NCBI RefSeq assembly: GCF_020080835.1
Contig: NC_058159.1
Coordinates: forward strand, 26,570,474-26,634,473
Length of the DNA stretch: 64,000 nt
Reading direction: 5' to 3'
Origin: Cotesia glomerata
Taxonomy: Eukaryota; Arthropoda; Insecta; Hymenoptera; Braconidae
A program made the translations under genes and the position numbers. Position 1 is the stretch's first letter. Each line of letters opens with the position of its first letter. Shown in pieces: positions 34,901-49,800 of the stretch. The notes under the pieces were generated by a model. The model was not told the DNA's origin, made no database searches, and saw only the letters and a list, made by a program, of their open reading frames with translations.

Positions 34901-37900
34901 GCTTTGGACCATTAGTCTTTGAATGGTTCTTGGCTCTACGATGCTTGCTAGCCTTTAGATTTGAATTTTTTGCTTTTGAGATTTTTTATTGTTTTGAAGG
35001 TCATAGTGAGCTTTTAAGTCTCAAATAAAGTTCATGTTGAAAAATTTTATATGCAAGGACACTAAAAATTTTTTACTTTTTACGTTAAGATTTATCAACA
35101 AGACTTGAAAATAAATTTTATCAAAATTTGGTTCAATTTGAGATAAATCTATGAAACTTGTTTCAGGTAATTAAATTTTATTTTAGTTAGAAGAAGTCAA
35201 AATTTAAAGCAAGAAACTTTTGAACCCAACAACCAATTTCCTTTAAAATAATTTTGTTCTTACTGAATCAAAAACATATTAATCACCCAAAAGTATTATA
35301 AAAGAACATCAAAGTTAATTTATGGCTACAATAACCAACAAAAAATAATAAAACCGTTGACTTAGCAAAAGTTAACTGTTTCTCATCAACAATAAGCCCA
35401 ATAAATAAAGCAATAATATTTTTTCCGCGTAGTTTTAACGGTCAGCTGTTTTTATTGTTGTGCCATGAAGAAGAAAGGGTTTCCAGCTTCCAACAACGAA
35501 TTATATGATCCCAGGAGGATTTTATCGCTTAACCAGTGCACCAGATAGCGATTCTACGGCCAATAAGCAGGAGGACAAGTCTCCATCTCAATTTCTATCG
35601 GGGTCGTCCAGTTTATAAGCACTACACAGTGGGTTTTAAGTTTAGGACTTTCGTTTAACGTTTAAAGTCTCGATACTATACAGCGCATACACCTCTCTCG
35701 ACTCGTTCCGCGTTTAGTTAATGACGTGTCAGGATAATAATGCTCGTATCATCGTTTTGCACCGACGACAAACGATCGTATCTCGGGATAGAATCGTTTT
35801 ACCTCTATGAAATGAGAATTACCGCCACACATCTCAGTCATCCTTCCTTATTCTTGTTCTTCGAATACTTAACTCTGCTTTGTAGTTTGTGGTGCTCTTC
35901 CGCTGTCTTTACTTAATATGCTCTTGCAGCTTACGGACATATGTTTTAAAGCTCACGAGTAATTGTCTATTAAAAGTACGCAGCCGGATTCTGAATACGA
36001 AAGACCGAATCGTCACAATGGATGCCTCAGTCGTTAAAGGGGTGAGCTCGATTAAATTTCATTATCGAATTTAACGATTATTTGGGGTGCGATAGCATAT
36101 ATCATGTGTTTAGTACTAAAAAATATCTGTTTTATTTATGAAATAAATTAGCTGTAAAAATGTTTTAGAAAATTGCACTTATAATTAAGAAAAAATGAAT
36201 TACTTCAATTATTTATAGGAACAAATTTTCTTTTTCTCTACTTTAAAAATTAGCAATATAATTTATTTTAATATTTATTCATAGAATTTTTCTAAAAATT
36301 CTATGAACATTATGAATCGTACACTTTTGAATTTTTATTTTTTATTTTATTTATTTATTTCTTTCAGTATTGAACTATTCTGTAGTAAACAGAAAAAAAA
36401 TCCAATTTTTTCAGTTCTACAAAAACGAATTTAAAAATGAACTGTAAAAGTTTTCAACTACTATATATCTTTTAAAATTGTCGAATAAAAATACGACAGT
36501 AGGTAAAAAATTTATGACCGCGTTGAATTAACAAAAGGACCAAAAAAACTAACGAAATAAACGCATCCAGTGAATGCAATGTAAATAGCAATAGAGAGAG
36601 GGAGTCACTTGATGTAAATGTTTAATGAGTGCAGGTGAATTTTTCGGCGGATGATAGCGAGCAATGTACCGTGAACGACTCAATAAAGCACGAGAATTCA
36701 AAATATCCCGGGTATTTGGAATTAAACGAGTGACCTTTTTACGAGCGTTTGTGTCCGGTGGAGCAGCACCCTTCCACCCCTTCGCCCCGTGTATATGGGA
36801 AATGTATTCACCAGCGAGGGGACGAGAAAAATAAAACTAAAAAAAGTAAATATATATATATTTAACGAACGCTATTTGAAACATGCTACGATTCCTCTGA
36901 GGCTCTCTGGCAATAAAGCTGCCTCTGACTTTATTGTCCGGCTATAGAGCCGAAAAGACTTATTGTCACACATATACATGCGTATATATTTATATGGATC
37001 CTAAAGTAGCAACACAAAATATACGATTCGCGTTGTATGTAGTATGTAGTATGTACATCTGAATTTCTACGTCTACCTTTGAATTTCCAGTTTATAAGCG
37101 TCGTCAACCACTGTTACGCCAGCAGTTAACGATTAACGATTCATTTAAGAACATTTAGATTTACTGCTAAGGTTATATTGTGCGCCTTAGACATTATTCA
37201 GTAACGCCATCTAACTGCCGTTTCGCTACAACTTGACGTCCAAGTCGCTTAAGTCTTGTAAGATCCTACTCTCTGATACCAAATCTTTCTCTTTGTAGCT
37301 GGTACTCGGGTGCTTGTTGGCACTTTACTCGCCAACCTCGCAGTTAAGATAGCGGGAATATAACGGGTAATGGAGCTCTAAGTATCGCAGCTTTAAAAGG
37401 CGAAAGTTTTTGGACAATTTGGGATTTTTCTTTGTTCCAACTGTAAGATAATTAATGAAGTGATAAAAAATGCAATGAGGTTCACTCTATAAGCCATACC
37501 TAAAGCTTTTCGCTATTTTTGAACTCAAAACTGAAAATTTATCTAATATTTTATTTTTAAGCTCAAAAATCAGAAAAACTTTTTTTTAAATCTTTAAACT
37601 GATACATTTTCCAACATATCGTTCGATTTTGATTTTTTTCGCGGCATTCGATGCAGATTTTTATGCACAAAAATTGTTTATACGGTCGATTAATCTAATA
37701 ATTTAAATGTGATTTAAAAAAAAATTTTCTTTTTTAGTTTTTAATTTTTGAATAATTAAAAAAAATCTTTCAATTTTTTTAGTTTTTTAGTGCACTGAAA
37801 AATAAATGAATTTATTTTATGAGTAAATTTTATGATACAGTTTTAACCAACTAAAGTTTCATTACATCTGGAATTTATGACCTCAGCTCGGACTTTGCTA

Positions 37901-39159
37901 GTTAAGTGTTAGCGAGTAATTTTTCCGGGTGGACATTTGTCCATAGCAAATTTCTGGTGATCATGAACGGAGAACGGAGTGTAATTATCGTAATTCGTTG
38001 TAGCCGTTAGTAGCACATTAAAACTCCCGAAACGCTTCTAGTTGACGTCCTGGCTGGAGAGTTAAGCCGCTGGAGGAATCGACGAGCCGATAATGTTCAC
38101 TTGCAAGGCCATAACGACAGCCTACTTTACTGAATCCCATACAAAGTATATTTATATACATCGCTATATAATATATACTGCGACTATAACACCCTGCACC
38201 CTATACTTGTTATACAACAATAAGAGTCGAGTTGAGTGTAAAGAGCATTTCTCCGAGCAACAATGAAACTTGATGGTAAATAAAAAATAAGTCACCCGCC
38301 ATACACTCGCCGATTTTCATGATCATCTAAATCGCTAAGTGACCAACGAGAAATATCGCTTCGTCCAGGCGATAAAACCACCGATCGATAATAACTTAAC
38401 GCATCTACGTTACATGGACACCTTTGTTGTATATAATAAAACTTCAGTTTTGCTATAACAATCACATAACCATAATGCCAGTCTAGGTCTGCATTTTTTT
38501 TAATTTTGTCAGAATTGCTTCTTAATCTAAGGTTTGAAATCACTAAATTCGTCAAACTTGGCGCTTCTGACTCTATCAAGTGTCTTGAAATAATAATTTA
38601 CTTTAGAAATCAAGCTGAATCCCGTCAGAATTTTGTTTTGACCCTAACACTCATGAAAATTTATAAACATGATTTTTTTAATTTTTTCAAAACATCATTT
38701 TGTAATCTTTGATTTAAGTATCGCTAATTAAAATTTTTTTTTAAATATCAATTTATTAGTTTTATCATTTTTCAACAAAAAAAATTTTTTTTTAAATATC
38801 TTTGTTTTTATTTTTTTTTTTTTTAAAGAATTTTTATTGGTCACAAACAAAGATACATAGTAAAACAAGATTAAAAATTACTTAAAAAAACTCGATAAAT
38901 ATTATAATTAAATAATGCCATGCTACTCAAGGTAGTAGATCTTAGCATTTACAATATAAATAAATAATTTATTAAGTTGACGATATTTAATACTAAACCA
39001 TATTACGTTAGTATAGATTATTAGTTTAGATGTAAAAAAATAGTGTTAAAAAATACATCTGAACTATATTTAAATATCTTTGTTCAGTAGTTCTATACAC
39101 ACTATAAATTTACAAAAAAAAAGTATTCGACTGTACCAAAAAATTTTATATATCAACGT
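31907..39159. other. Gene-poor 7-kb stretch
   Basis: The least AT-rich parts are about 32140-32860, 33770-34900, 35430-36060, 36580-37400 and 37860-38480. The plus-strand 114-codon frame at 34226-34570 starts with a hydrophobic segment but matches no family; it has no confirmed splice sites. TATGTAG tandem words lie near 37036-37056. No transposon ends were seen. It could be regulatory or intronic. Confidence 0.4.
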
Positions 39160-39394
39160 TCTAATTAGCAAATTGTCTAACTCCATTTTAGAGAATCTTC
39201 CATTTGTATGAAAAAACAATTGATTCAAAATTTAATATCACTCTAAAAAACCATTTAATATCATTAATATCTAATAGAGGTATAATATTTTGGTTTGAAT
39301 CATCGAATTAATTTATAGTTGGACTATTGCTGTATCAAAATGTTAAAAAATTACCCTCTAAAAAAATAAGGAGTTAGACAAATTGCTAATTAGA
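39160..39394. mobile_element. 235-bp element with 25-bp perfect inverted repeats
   Basis: The left repeat TCTAATTAGCAAATTGTCTA plus ACTCC (39160-39184) is exactly the reverse complement of 39370-39394. The match continues imperfectly on both sides (TATATCAACG outside versus CCATCGATATC). The 185-bp spacer is AT-rich without features. It is a probable MITE; the exact outer ends and target duplication are not certain. Confidence 0.6.
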
Positions 39395-40882
39395 CCATCG
39401 ATATCATTTTATCAGTAAAAGAAATTACACTAATAATATTTCCTATTATCTAGATCAGACAATTCACAACTCCATTATATAATTACGCAAAATAAATATC
39501 AAATTCAAGCTTTAAATTATTCAACTATTGCATCTATGACTCATAAATATTGTCACACATCTATTTAAATAAAATCCTTTATTGTCAATTTTCAAACTAA
39601 CAGTATACCGCAGTCTAATAAATCTCTAGTTAGAGGTACGTTTAACATTCCCCGGATAGCATTTAAAAGTTGAAATAAAAAAGAATATATCTTCGCACTT
39701 AATGCTAAAGTCTTTACCTCCCAACGCTAATCATATCTCACTTATGCATAAATATATAAATATATATCACTGCGGAGCTAATGTTCCTCAGTCTATTGAT
39801 ATCTCTGGAGTCACGAGCACTCAAACATAAACGTCTGCCGGCTGTAATGGGCGATGGGAGATGTGAGATGTTTAAAAAATGTGCGTGTATAAATGGAATG
39901 GAAATTTTATTTTTTAAAGTTTGACAATCACGTAGGTACGGGCGTTATGACGCCTTTATCAAGGATAGACCGTCGAGTCACTTGACACCTATCAGCATGC
40001 TACTGATGCACATGTAGTGTGGAGTATATAGAGAAGGGTGATGGTATCCCAGATCCCACCTTATTGCCTCTTAAAAGTACTTTGTCTAAGTACACTCTTA
40101 CGGGTTATAAGTGCTTGTGATATCGCGTTTATTTTGTAAAGATGCGACATCCACAACCCATTGCCCATCATACCTATTAGGTATATTACTTGCTTACTTG
40201 CTTAACTTCTTAACTGCTCAACTGAGAAGCTTCCTACCTTCCTTCTTCTTTTTTTTTTTATTTATTGCTTATTACTTATTTCTTCTTACGACTGATTTAA
40301 ACACTTACCATTTACCGGTTTCCAATCCCACTTTGCTTTATCGCTTATGACCTTTGTATTTTTATTAATCGGATTTTTTGGATACTAAGTTGTGGATAGT
40401 AGTAATGCAATGATAATGATGATGAATAATTTTAATTTAATGACAAATGGCTGAAACTTCCGAAAGTAATTAGATAGAGTGTAAGAAATACATAAATAGA
40501 TAAAAATTAAATTCTTAGACTGATAAAAAAAATTAAACAATGTGAAAAAAAAAATTCTTAAATTGAAAAAACTATTTTTCTAGTAGTAGATCATTTTTAA
40601 TCAAGCAAAAATTTTTAATCAAGGAATTTCTTTTGGTTTAAGGAAATTTTACTTTATTCAAGGATTTTTTTGCTTGATTCGAAATAAAAAAAATTTTTTT
40701 TAATTTTGAGCTACTAAAAATAAAAATTACGGGTTTTAATTTGCTAAAAAAAAATAATTTTTACGTTGAAAAATCATCGAATAACGAAAAAAATTTTCTT
40801 AAATCTTAAGTGACTCAAATTTTTTACCTGGTTGATCTTCAAAAGTAAATTTTAAAGTTAGTTTTTTGCACCACTTTACTGA

Positions 40883-41044
40883 CACAGTCAAAAATTTTGC
40901 GTCATTGCGTCAAAAAACTTTGTGTTAAATATTTAACACTTTTATGTGTAAATATAGCATACATTCTTTTAAATCAACACAAAAAAGTGTTAAATATTTA
41001 ACATAAAAATTTTTTGACGCAATGACGCAAAATTTTTTACTGTG
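40883..41044. mobile_element. 162-bp palindromic element, TIR CACAGT..AAAAATTTTGCGTC
   Basis: The left arm CACAGTCAAAAATTTTGCGT continues CATTGCGTCAAAAAA and is mirrored at the right by TTTTTTGACGCAATGACGC, ending in TACTGTG. The arms continue inward to GTGTTAAATATTTAACAC on each side, itself a palindrome. Nearly the whole element pairs. It has no coding sequence and is a compact MITE. Confidence 0.7.
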
Positions 41045-42848
41045 CACTATTAATCTATCATAAAAATTGAATAATAATTACTACGTCTTAATTCAAAATA
41101 AAAAATCATGAATTATATTAATTATTAAATTTGAATTATCAGTGTAAAAATTATAACTTAAAAAATTCCTAGTACATTTTTCATTTTACCACTATTGTTA
41201 TAATTTTTAGTATTATTGCATCTTTCATAGCTGATGTTGCAAATCCCCCGAGAGGTAGAACAAGAGCAAAGAGTAACTGAGCCATAAACATCCAGGAGGA
41301 TAATTAACCCTTTGAGAACTTCAAGGCCCGGACGGATTTTAATAATCTTAAAAGACACCAGGGGTTTTGATTAGTACTTCAACGTTGATGTTGACAATGC
41401 GAGGCTCGCATCCAGTCACCGGCAATAGCAGTGAGCCACGCGTACAGCACATTCGCGTGCATTCCTTTTCAAAACTTTTTTTGTCTTTTTCGCAACTCTT
41501 ACTCTTTTTTATTCTCTACGAGAAAATGTGCACCGTGTACAGTACAGCACTGGCAAACGACAAATGCAGTGGTATGAGGACGTGGGTACATTTAAATGAA
41601 CACAAAAAAAAACATTCAAGCAGTACTCCACAGATGAGATGAGAGGGGAAAAATTTTAAAGTGCAATGCGATAACTTGATTTTTTTATGTCGATAAGTCC
41701 TTTAATAATTTTTTTTCTATTATTAATTATGCCGCTTTTTGTAACCGCAGATATTTGAAGTAAGAGGCAGGAGAAAATAAAAAGTACAATATAAAGCAAA
41801 TAACGAAGTAATTAGCTCAATGCAAAGGTAAAAAAAGTCAGCAATGTACCTCCAGTACAGAAGACTGCGGTACATACAATGTTGATGCATAGCACTTTGA
41901 AGTATTGGAATAAAGGACAGTCCCAAAGGGCACGGTTACAACAATGAGCGGTGAACATGAAACAGAGCCCTTAATGGCTAATAACACACGTGGATTATTT
42001 CAAAAAAATTATTTTTTTTCTGGTTTACGTTTACAAAGTCAAAGGATTGCAAAGGTCGCTGCCTTTTTTTTTTATAACCAGTTGCAGTTATTTTTCTCTA
42101 CTGTGCTTGTGGTGACGTATTATTTAATGTCGACATTTTTAATTAAAATTTTACGTATGATGTTTAAAGGTTGTTACTGATGATTTTTTATTTGTGAATA
42201 ATAATTGATTTTCTCGTACATTTTTTAATAATTTTCTTGTCAAAAAAAATTTACTATTTATATAACCATGCACTGAAAAAAAAAATTATTTTTAGTTTTT
42301 AATATCTTGAAGCTGTCTATATCATTAAAATTTTACTTTCGATATTATATTGCTTTTTGAATTACCAAAAATTAGTATAAAAAAATTAGTATAAAAATAT
42401 CTTATCTATAGTAATAAAATAACTAAAAAAGAAATAATTTCAACTATAAAAAAAAAACAATTACTTATTTAATGATTTTTTTTATCAGTCATTTTTAATA
42501 ATTTTTATTGAATAAATTGACTAATAATTGATTAAACTATAATTGCGTCAAAATTAATTTATATAAGAGAGAAATGTAATCAAAATTTTAAGTGTATTTT
42601 AAAATTATTATTAAGGCTTTTAAAATTTTTTTTCTCTACACGTTTTAAACTTTTTTTTTTTTGCAATAAAAATATAAGTCATTCCAGTTGCAGAGATAAA
42701 AGAGTTTGAACCTCTACAAAAATTACAGAACCAAGTACGTAAATGCTAAAATTTTTTTTTTCAATATTTAAAGAAAAAATCAATTTTTTTTTTTTCGTTT
42801 TTAATGAAAAATAAATATTTCTTCAGATTTTAAAAATTAATTAATGTA

Positions 42849-43821
42849 ATGGCTGTTTTCGTAAAAAAATTATTTTTCGTACTTTCTTTTGTACTTATGA
42901 ATAACAAAAACGCATTAACTGAAACAAATATTGAATTATACGGTTGGGAAGTCCTAATTGGTGATAAATATTTCAACATATTCGGCGAATGTGATGGTTT
43001 ATTTGTCAACCCTTAAGTTTTTATTACCGATGCCGACTGTTTTGTTGAGTAATAATTTTTTCTTCTACTGTTAATGCCTAATTGTTATTAAATAAAAATT
43101 AATTACAATAAAAATTCTTAAATTTCAGATTGTTGAAAAGCGGTGATGCCGAAAAAGTATACTTAGTTAATAAAGGCGCGATAAACATTCGCCATAACAT
43201 AGAAAAAGAGGATGTTTATTACAATGAAAAATTAGAAAAAACTTTCGACAGTAATTACCGTCGTATAGCAACTTTAATTTCGAGAAAACCGATTACTGAA
43301 GACTACATCAGTTTGTACAGAAACATAAATGAAATTGATGCGAATAAGTGTTATACATCTGATGGAAATGAATTGTTAAAAACTTGATAAGTCCTTGTTT
43401 GAGCATGAATTTCACTGGTATAATGAATTCTAATATTCACGATCCAGCTTTTTTCTGTTCTTGGTTAGAGTATGATTCTATAGTAAGTATTTATGAGTTT
43501 TTTTTTTATGCAATTATTTTTTCTTTTAAATATTGTCATCATTTTTCGAGCCTTGAGCTTTAAAAATTGCCTACAATTTGAATTCATTGTATAATCATGA
43601 TTCATATCAAAATTTTTCAAAAAGAGGTATATTTTTTTTTGTTCTTACAGAATAGCAATGTAGTTGTTTGTGATGCAAAAAATTCTTCAAGAAAAATTTT
43701 TTTAGGAATACTGTCGTTACACAGGAGCTCAGATGATTATGTCGAATGGATTGGAGTCGAAAATGTCGCGGATTTGCAAGAAAAAATTAATGAAAAATTG
43801 AAAAATTTTTCAGTAAAGTAA
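42849..43821 (+). pseudogene. Degenerate trypsin-fold serine protease (homolog), three exons
   Basis: Relic of an S1-family (chymotrypsin-like) serine protease. Exon 1 (42849-43048) starts with ATG and a hydrophobic stretch (KKLFFVLSFVL) that looks like a signal peptide. It then has CDGLFVNP-stop-VFITDADCF, which matches the family pattern CGGSLISP.FVLTAAHCF. The stop codon is at 43014-43016, and the catalytic His of AAHC is Asp here. An 80-base intron (43049-43128, GT..AG) joins in phase to exon 2, where RRIATLISRKPI corresponds to DIALIRLKEPI with the catalytic Asp replaced by Arg. That frame ends at 43385-43387. A different frame continues with FFCSWLEYDSI up to a strong donor at 43483 (GTAAGT), so a frameshift or small deletion lies near 43385-43400. 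After a second intron (43483-43650), exon 3 resumes in phase with NSNVVVCDAK, then FLGILSL and VEWIG, matching the family C-terminus, and stops at 43819-43821. AATAAA lies at 43834. The Ser-bearing DS is retained, but GDSGGP is not. It was probably a secreted protease or a non-catalytic homolog before decay. A sequencing error could explain one lesion but hardly all of them. Confidence 0.8.
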
Positions 43822-46800
43822 TAATTTTCATTTAATAAAAAGAAATATTTTTGAAACTAAATATTTAATTTACATTTAGATTCAATTCAATTTTTTTTAA
43901 CCAACCGATATTTGTTTTTAATTTATCTTTGGTTTAAATAAATAAAATAAAACGAATGACGAATGTTTTTTTATGTTGACTTTAAAATAATTTTTTTTCA
44001 GTTTTAGTAATAAAAATGTCTATTTTTCTGATAAAAATCAATTTTTTACGTCAAATTCATGTGTATACGTAATAAAAAAAAATGCCACCTAGACACTATA
44101 AATATTCCAATTGTTTTTTATTTATAGCAATAACGTTAGACCACTAAAAATAGTTGAAAATAACGGGATGACGGAGAAAAATAAAATATTACATTATGAG
44201 GTAAATCGTGCGATGTAACACGCGAAATGGATAATAAATTCGCAGTATCATGGGATTTATCGGACAATTTGTTTGTAAACAGGGCTTAATTATCAATTAA
44301 ATTTAATCTCTTGTAAATGTAATAGAGAGCGAATAAAAGATCCAATGCCGTTGTATGTATATGTATAGAGAAAGTGGAGGTTATCGCATCACTGCTCGCT
44401 GAAAACAGTCCCTTCATTGTGCGATCATAACCCAATATAATTTTTTTCATCCCTTATCGCTACTGCGGTCTCGAGTATAGTGTTAACACGAAGCAATTAG
44501 GATGAGAGACGTATAGTAATATGAAATAATATTACAGAGAGATCTATAGTCGGAGATCGGTGATCCGTCCTTGTACTGAATAAATACTAGAGAAGTGACC
44601 CATCTGAACAGAAGTATAAATTGCACTCCTATTATATTTTATTATACAATTCTGTGTTATATTCTTCATTTTACAGTCTGTAGACTTATCGAGGAACGTT
44701 ATATGTAATATGTGTCTCGTTACATTACGTATCCGTAGGTAATTAATTTTTTTTGTTAATCATTCAAGAATATTCTTTTTGAAATATTAAAAAAAAATAA
44801 TTACTTTCCCTTTAAACGAAAATAGAATTAAAAATTTTTAAAAACCATGATAATTAAGATTTACTTTAGTATTAAATAAGAAACAACATTAATAATTATA
44901 CAAAAAAATAATAAAAGGAACATCATATTTAAGTTGAGGCTATTAATCACGAGTCACACAATTAATTATCACCGATATCTTGTCTCTATATGATTATTTT
45001 TATCACCATTGTTATTGTTTTTTAATTATTATTATTGTTGAATTCTCTGAGCACAAATGAATCCCAGTTACAAAACTTTTAGTTTTATATTTTAGATATT
45101 TTGTTCTTAGAAATATTTATTTTAGAAAAATAGTATATTTCAATTTTATTAGTTTTTAAATGTGAAAAACATATTTAAGGCACATTTGTGCAGCTAGAAT
45201 GAGAAAGCCTGTATAGGCTTGATTTTATGACCTTAGGTACTTGAGTTGTACAAAGGACTCCTTATTTTATTATTAAAACATATGTTTTACTAAGGATAAT
45301 ACAGAGGGTTAGACCTCACAATAAAATAGTTTTAACATTTTAGTTAGTCTGCGACTAAACTCTGTCAAGTAATGACACTTCTCTCGATACGATTATTTTA
45401 AAATAAAGATTCTATTTGAATAACTTCCTACAATTATTTATGACGGTAAAAGCAACAATTATTGATCTAAAGTTATGTATCGTGATAAATTTTATTAAAT
45501 TTTTTCTAACAGTGAACAAAATAAATTTATCGTGAAAAAAAGGCAAAAAACGGAATAAATAGTGTTTAATAGAGTGAAGCAGTTGTAAAAATAACGATTT
45601 TTAAAAATAGTCGCCATATGACAATAACTCGCGTCTGTTGTCGCGTATTAAATATATATTTCGCATAAAAGTGTCGCATGTCGCTTGAAAAGTGTCACAA
45701 ATACGTCAAATATGCGTCCAAGTAATTGTTATTGTTTTACATGTCACCCTGACAAAGAAACGTCTGTTACTCAGTGGCAATTGTCTGTAAAATTTAACTC
45801 CCTATGTCGATAATAAAAGTATTATTTTAGCATCTATCATGCATTAAAACGTTGTTTGTGTTTTTATTAAATTTTTTTTTACATAAAATTTACAAGTGAT
45901 TTTAAAATAATAATTAATTTTCGATTTAATTCATAATTAATTTTTTTTCTCTACGGAGAAAAAAATCAATCGAAAAAGAAGAGAAGATAAAATAAATCGG
46001 TTTAAATAATGGCAAGACATTGCTTTGAAGTCTGAATTTAAATTACACGAATAAAGAAAAAGTATAAAAGTAATAAAACACTTCACCACAATCACAGCGA
46101 ACAGTGAGCATATTGGCAGAGTCGTTTACGACGTATGCTTGTATGAGTTTTTCAGAAAAGAAATGAGGAACAAGGGAAGTAAGAGTTGGATAAAAATAAA
46201 GTAAAGAGAATGAGAAAGATAAAAAAAGGAATATAGGAATAGGCTCTTAGCTCGGTAGCTCTTCCGATGAAAATCCCCAAGCTCAGAGGACAATACGTCG
46301 GGATTCCACGTCCCTCACAATCTCTTTTCATACTGCGAAATCGTCCTTTATCCAGACGAGCCATATAGCACGCGATCGTGGCATCCGGGAGCCTAGAATT
46401 CCGATCCTCTCGAGATCACCACCCGGCGACTTTTTCTACACCAATACCTATACCTATAGTTATACACTATTTCCAATCCCAATCGAGCTCGAACTGAGAT
46501 AAGAGTGTAGACTCGTTGACGAGATCACGAGTTACACACGTTCTCGTTTAGTTCCACCAAGTCATTCTTGGAGGAGTCGTCTCTAGATGTGTGTGTGTGT
46601 ACAGATGAGCGTTTATCGCCAAAAGGGAACCCAAGACATACAAAATTCTGTTGATATTGAAAGCGTATTTTGGATTTGCTGACTTCGAGTTTTTGTATCA
46701 ATTCAACGATTCAATTTATTAATTTTTGGACTAATTTATATCAATACTGTCTTTCAGAAATTTTTGAACCAAGATAGTCATTTTGAGGAGCTTCATCGTT

Positions 46801-49800
46801 CTTGATTTAAAATTTTTAGAAGCAAAACCTACTTGCAAAAAAATAGTGAGCCCTTAAATCAAAAATTTTTGACAGGTTAATGCTTTCTTAATTGAGGAGC
46901 TGATTTTCAACAGTCTTTTCATATTTTAAAAGTGCATTTTTTTGAACTTTTAAATATTAATTACTTCGAAAATTATAAAGATTTCTTAATGAAAATCAAA
47001 TTGTAGCTTCATAACCGATATCACTTTATAGCTAAATTAAAAAAGTTCAATAAAAATATTTATAATGAAGATAACCAGTTTTTTATCTCGATTAATCAAA
47101 AATAAAAAGATACTCTTTTGAAACTCAACTCCTCAATTTTTTAAACTATCCAGTTATTAAATTTTATGCGTTAATCTGTGAATAATCTCAACTTTAAAGA
47201 ATTCTGTTTAACACAAATAAATTTTTGCTCTAGAATACATTTTTTTAATTTAATAAAATATTTACAAAGAAAAAATTTATTTCAAAGAAAATAAAATTTT
47301 CTTAAGTCAAAAAACTTTCTTTTTCTAACTAAATTTTTTTTCTGTATACATCATAATCACGTCCCTCACTAACTAACTGAGCTTTCAAAAATAATTGAAT
47401 GGCCAGTAATTTTTGAAAATATAAAATTAGAGTATGTAAATGAATGAAATGATTTATAATGAAATAACAAATCAATAAGGGATAGCAATAGAATTGGTAG
47501 TGCATAAATGACCGCTGGCCACTAATGGGTTTTCTCATTCTCCGAGCGTCCATTCAACTCCTACATCAATTATGCAGATTTACTTTAGGATAGGTCGTAT
47601 GTATAGTATAAATACGATGACGTCTAGACAATCCCTTCATTCTTCGATCCGTTCTGCGTTCTGGTGTATTATCAATAGCCATCGCCATCACATCACTTCT
47701 GTCGAGGAGTAGTAGCAGTCCAGCAGTTATACCAGCCTCGCTAATACTAATCTCCCCTCAGTTCACCCAAAGAACCTGATGTAACAGTCAAATTTACTGT
47801 CAACCCCCTTCCCTGCCCGTTAAGTCGTCGAGGGCAACAATTGTCTCTGCTGTATATTGGTCGTAGTAAGTATTCATAGATACAAATACTAATACGAATG
47901 AGTGTTCACCTCAACACCTTTGAGTATATAATATGTAAATCCACTCGCTCGAATCGAGTCCCCTGGGCTAGTTCAATCTCACTCACACAAACTTCCATTA
48001 CTGTTACTATTGCTTTATATATTTACCAACAAACTTTGTTACAATGCTTTGACAACTTTGCTGAGCACATACATGCATTTTAACACTCTCGTCTCTCCTC
48101 GGTACAAGCATACTTATTTAACTTGTTCAATTTACACACTCTTTATTTAATTATTCATTGTCCTAAGCTTACTTACGCTCGATTAAAACACTTTACTCTG
48201 AAATTTTGTAATGCCTTTTAATTTAATCGGGAAAAATGCTCCCGTATGTAGACGCGGTTTTATGAATAATTAAAATTCAATTATGGTTACTCTCTACATC
48301 GACTTTGCTTAGACTTTAGAGACTCGTAAACTTTCGAGAATCCCTAATTTCAGACTTTACGTTTTGAGTTTGATATTCTTGTACGTTAACTATATGGAAA
48401 AAAATTTTGATATTAAAGTTGCATCATAAGTGATACTAAAATCGCATATTAAGGCAAGTTTGAAACTGTTTTTATAATTAATAAGCTGAAAGTTGTCAAT
48501 TTAAAATTTAAACTTCAACATAGCTTAATGGCTTAAACATTTTTAATATTTAAAATCAATACAGAGAACGTTGATATTTTAAAGAAAAAAATTATTGAAA
48601 GTTAACATAAAATGCATTGATCTTACTAAAAATAGAAATGGGTGGTACTGATTAATAAAAATTAAATATCAATGTGTTTGAAACTCATTGAAATTTACTA
48701 TTTCCCCATTAATCTCCCTCGCTAATATAGCTTTCAAAATTTGGAAATTACTGAGTCAAATACTAAAATTTCTACGTTACCGATAGTTGACCTCGTTCTT
48801 CACTTCGAAGTTTAATCCCGTCCTTTACGTCGCAGTACTACGCATGATTTCTGGAAGCATAAATAAATAAATATGGCTATTGTTAATTGATATTTGCTGT
48901 AATGTACGAGTTTTTAAATAAGAATATTTACAGTTGTTAAAAAATAATTTCTGAAATTCAAGTTTTCAAGACTTTATAGAATGTAAATTTTTTGCGGATT
49001 ATAACTAACAAAGTATACACAAAGTAACCTATAAATATTGGATGTGTCATATTATTTACATTACTTAAATGACATATTATTAGAGGAACTCGCTACGGTG
49101 TCAAAATAATTTTTGAAGCAAAATAATTTTTAACATCATTGAAAAAAAAAATTTAATTTGAAATTACAAATTAACTTTTTACATTATACAAATGATGTTC
49201 CAAGTAAAGTTTATCATATTTTTCATTTAATGACAGCAACCCTCCTAATGGTTCATGCAATACTGACATTTTGATGATTGCACGGATGATTAACCCGTTT
49301 GTTAATTAATGTAATATAACACAACTAATTAATTAATCAACTTTCAGCGAAACTAGTATAGTGTATAATGTTGTATTTTATTACAAAGGGAATATCTGAT
49401 GAGGATGACAATAAGTGTAAGAGATAACAATTCAAAATTAGCTCCCGGATAAGATATACACAGAACATTAGAAGTACTGTCATCATTTAATGTCTTCCTA
49501 CATACTAGCGTGCCGTATTATCAGTACATGTCGCATTAAAGAGTACTCATGGATGCTACCATATCAAGTTCAAAGTCCCGTGATCAATGTAAATTAAAAG
49601 TAAAGAAATAAGTATACGAGTAAAACTCCGGAATACTCAGGGGATCATGATATGTTCTACTATAACTATAAGATAATACCCATCGAGTATGATGACGCAC
49701 ATTAGTATTAGTACTAGAGCACATCAGGCATCAGCTAACCAGGAACTGACTGAGAATTATTACGCTAATGATGTATATATGTACGGGGGAGTGCTTGGAA

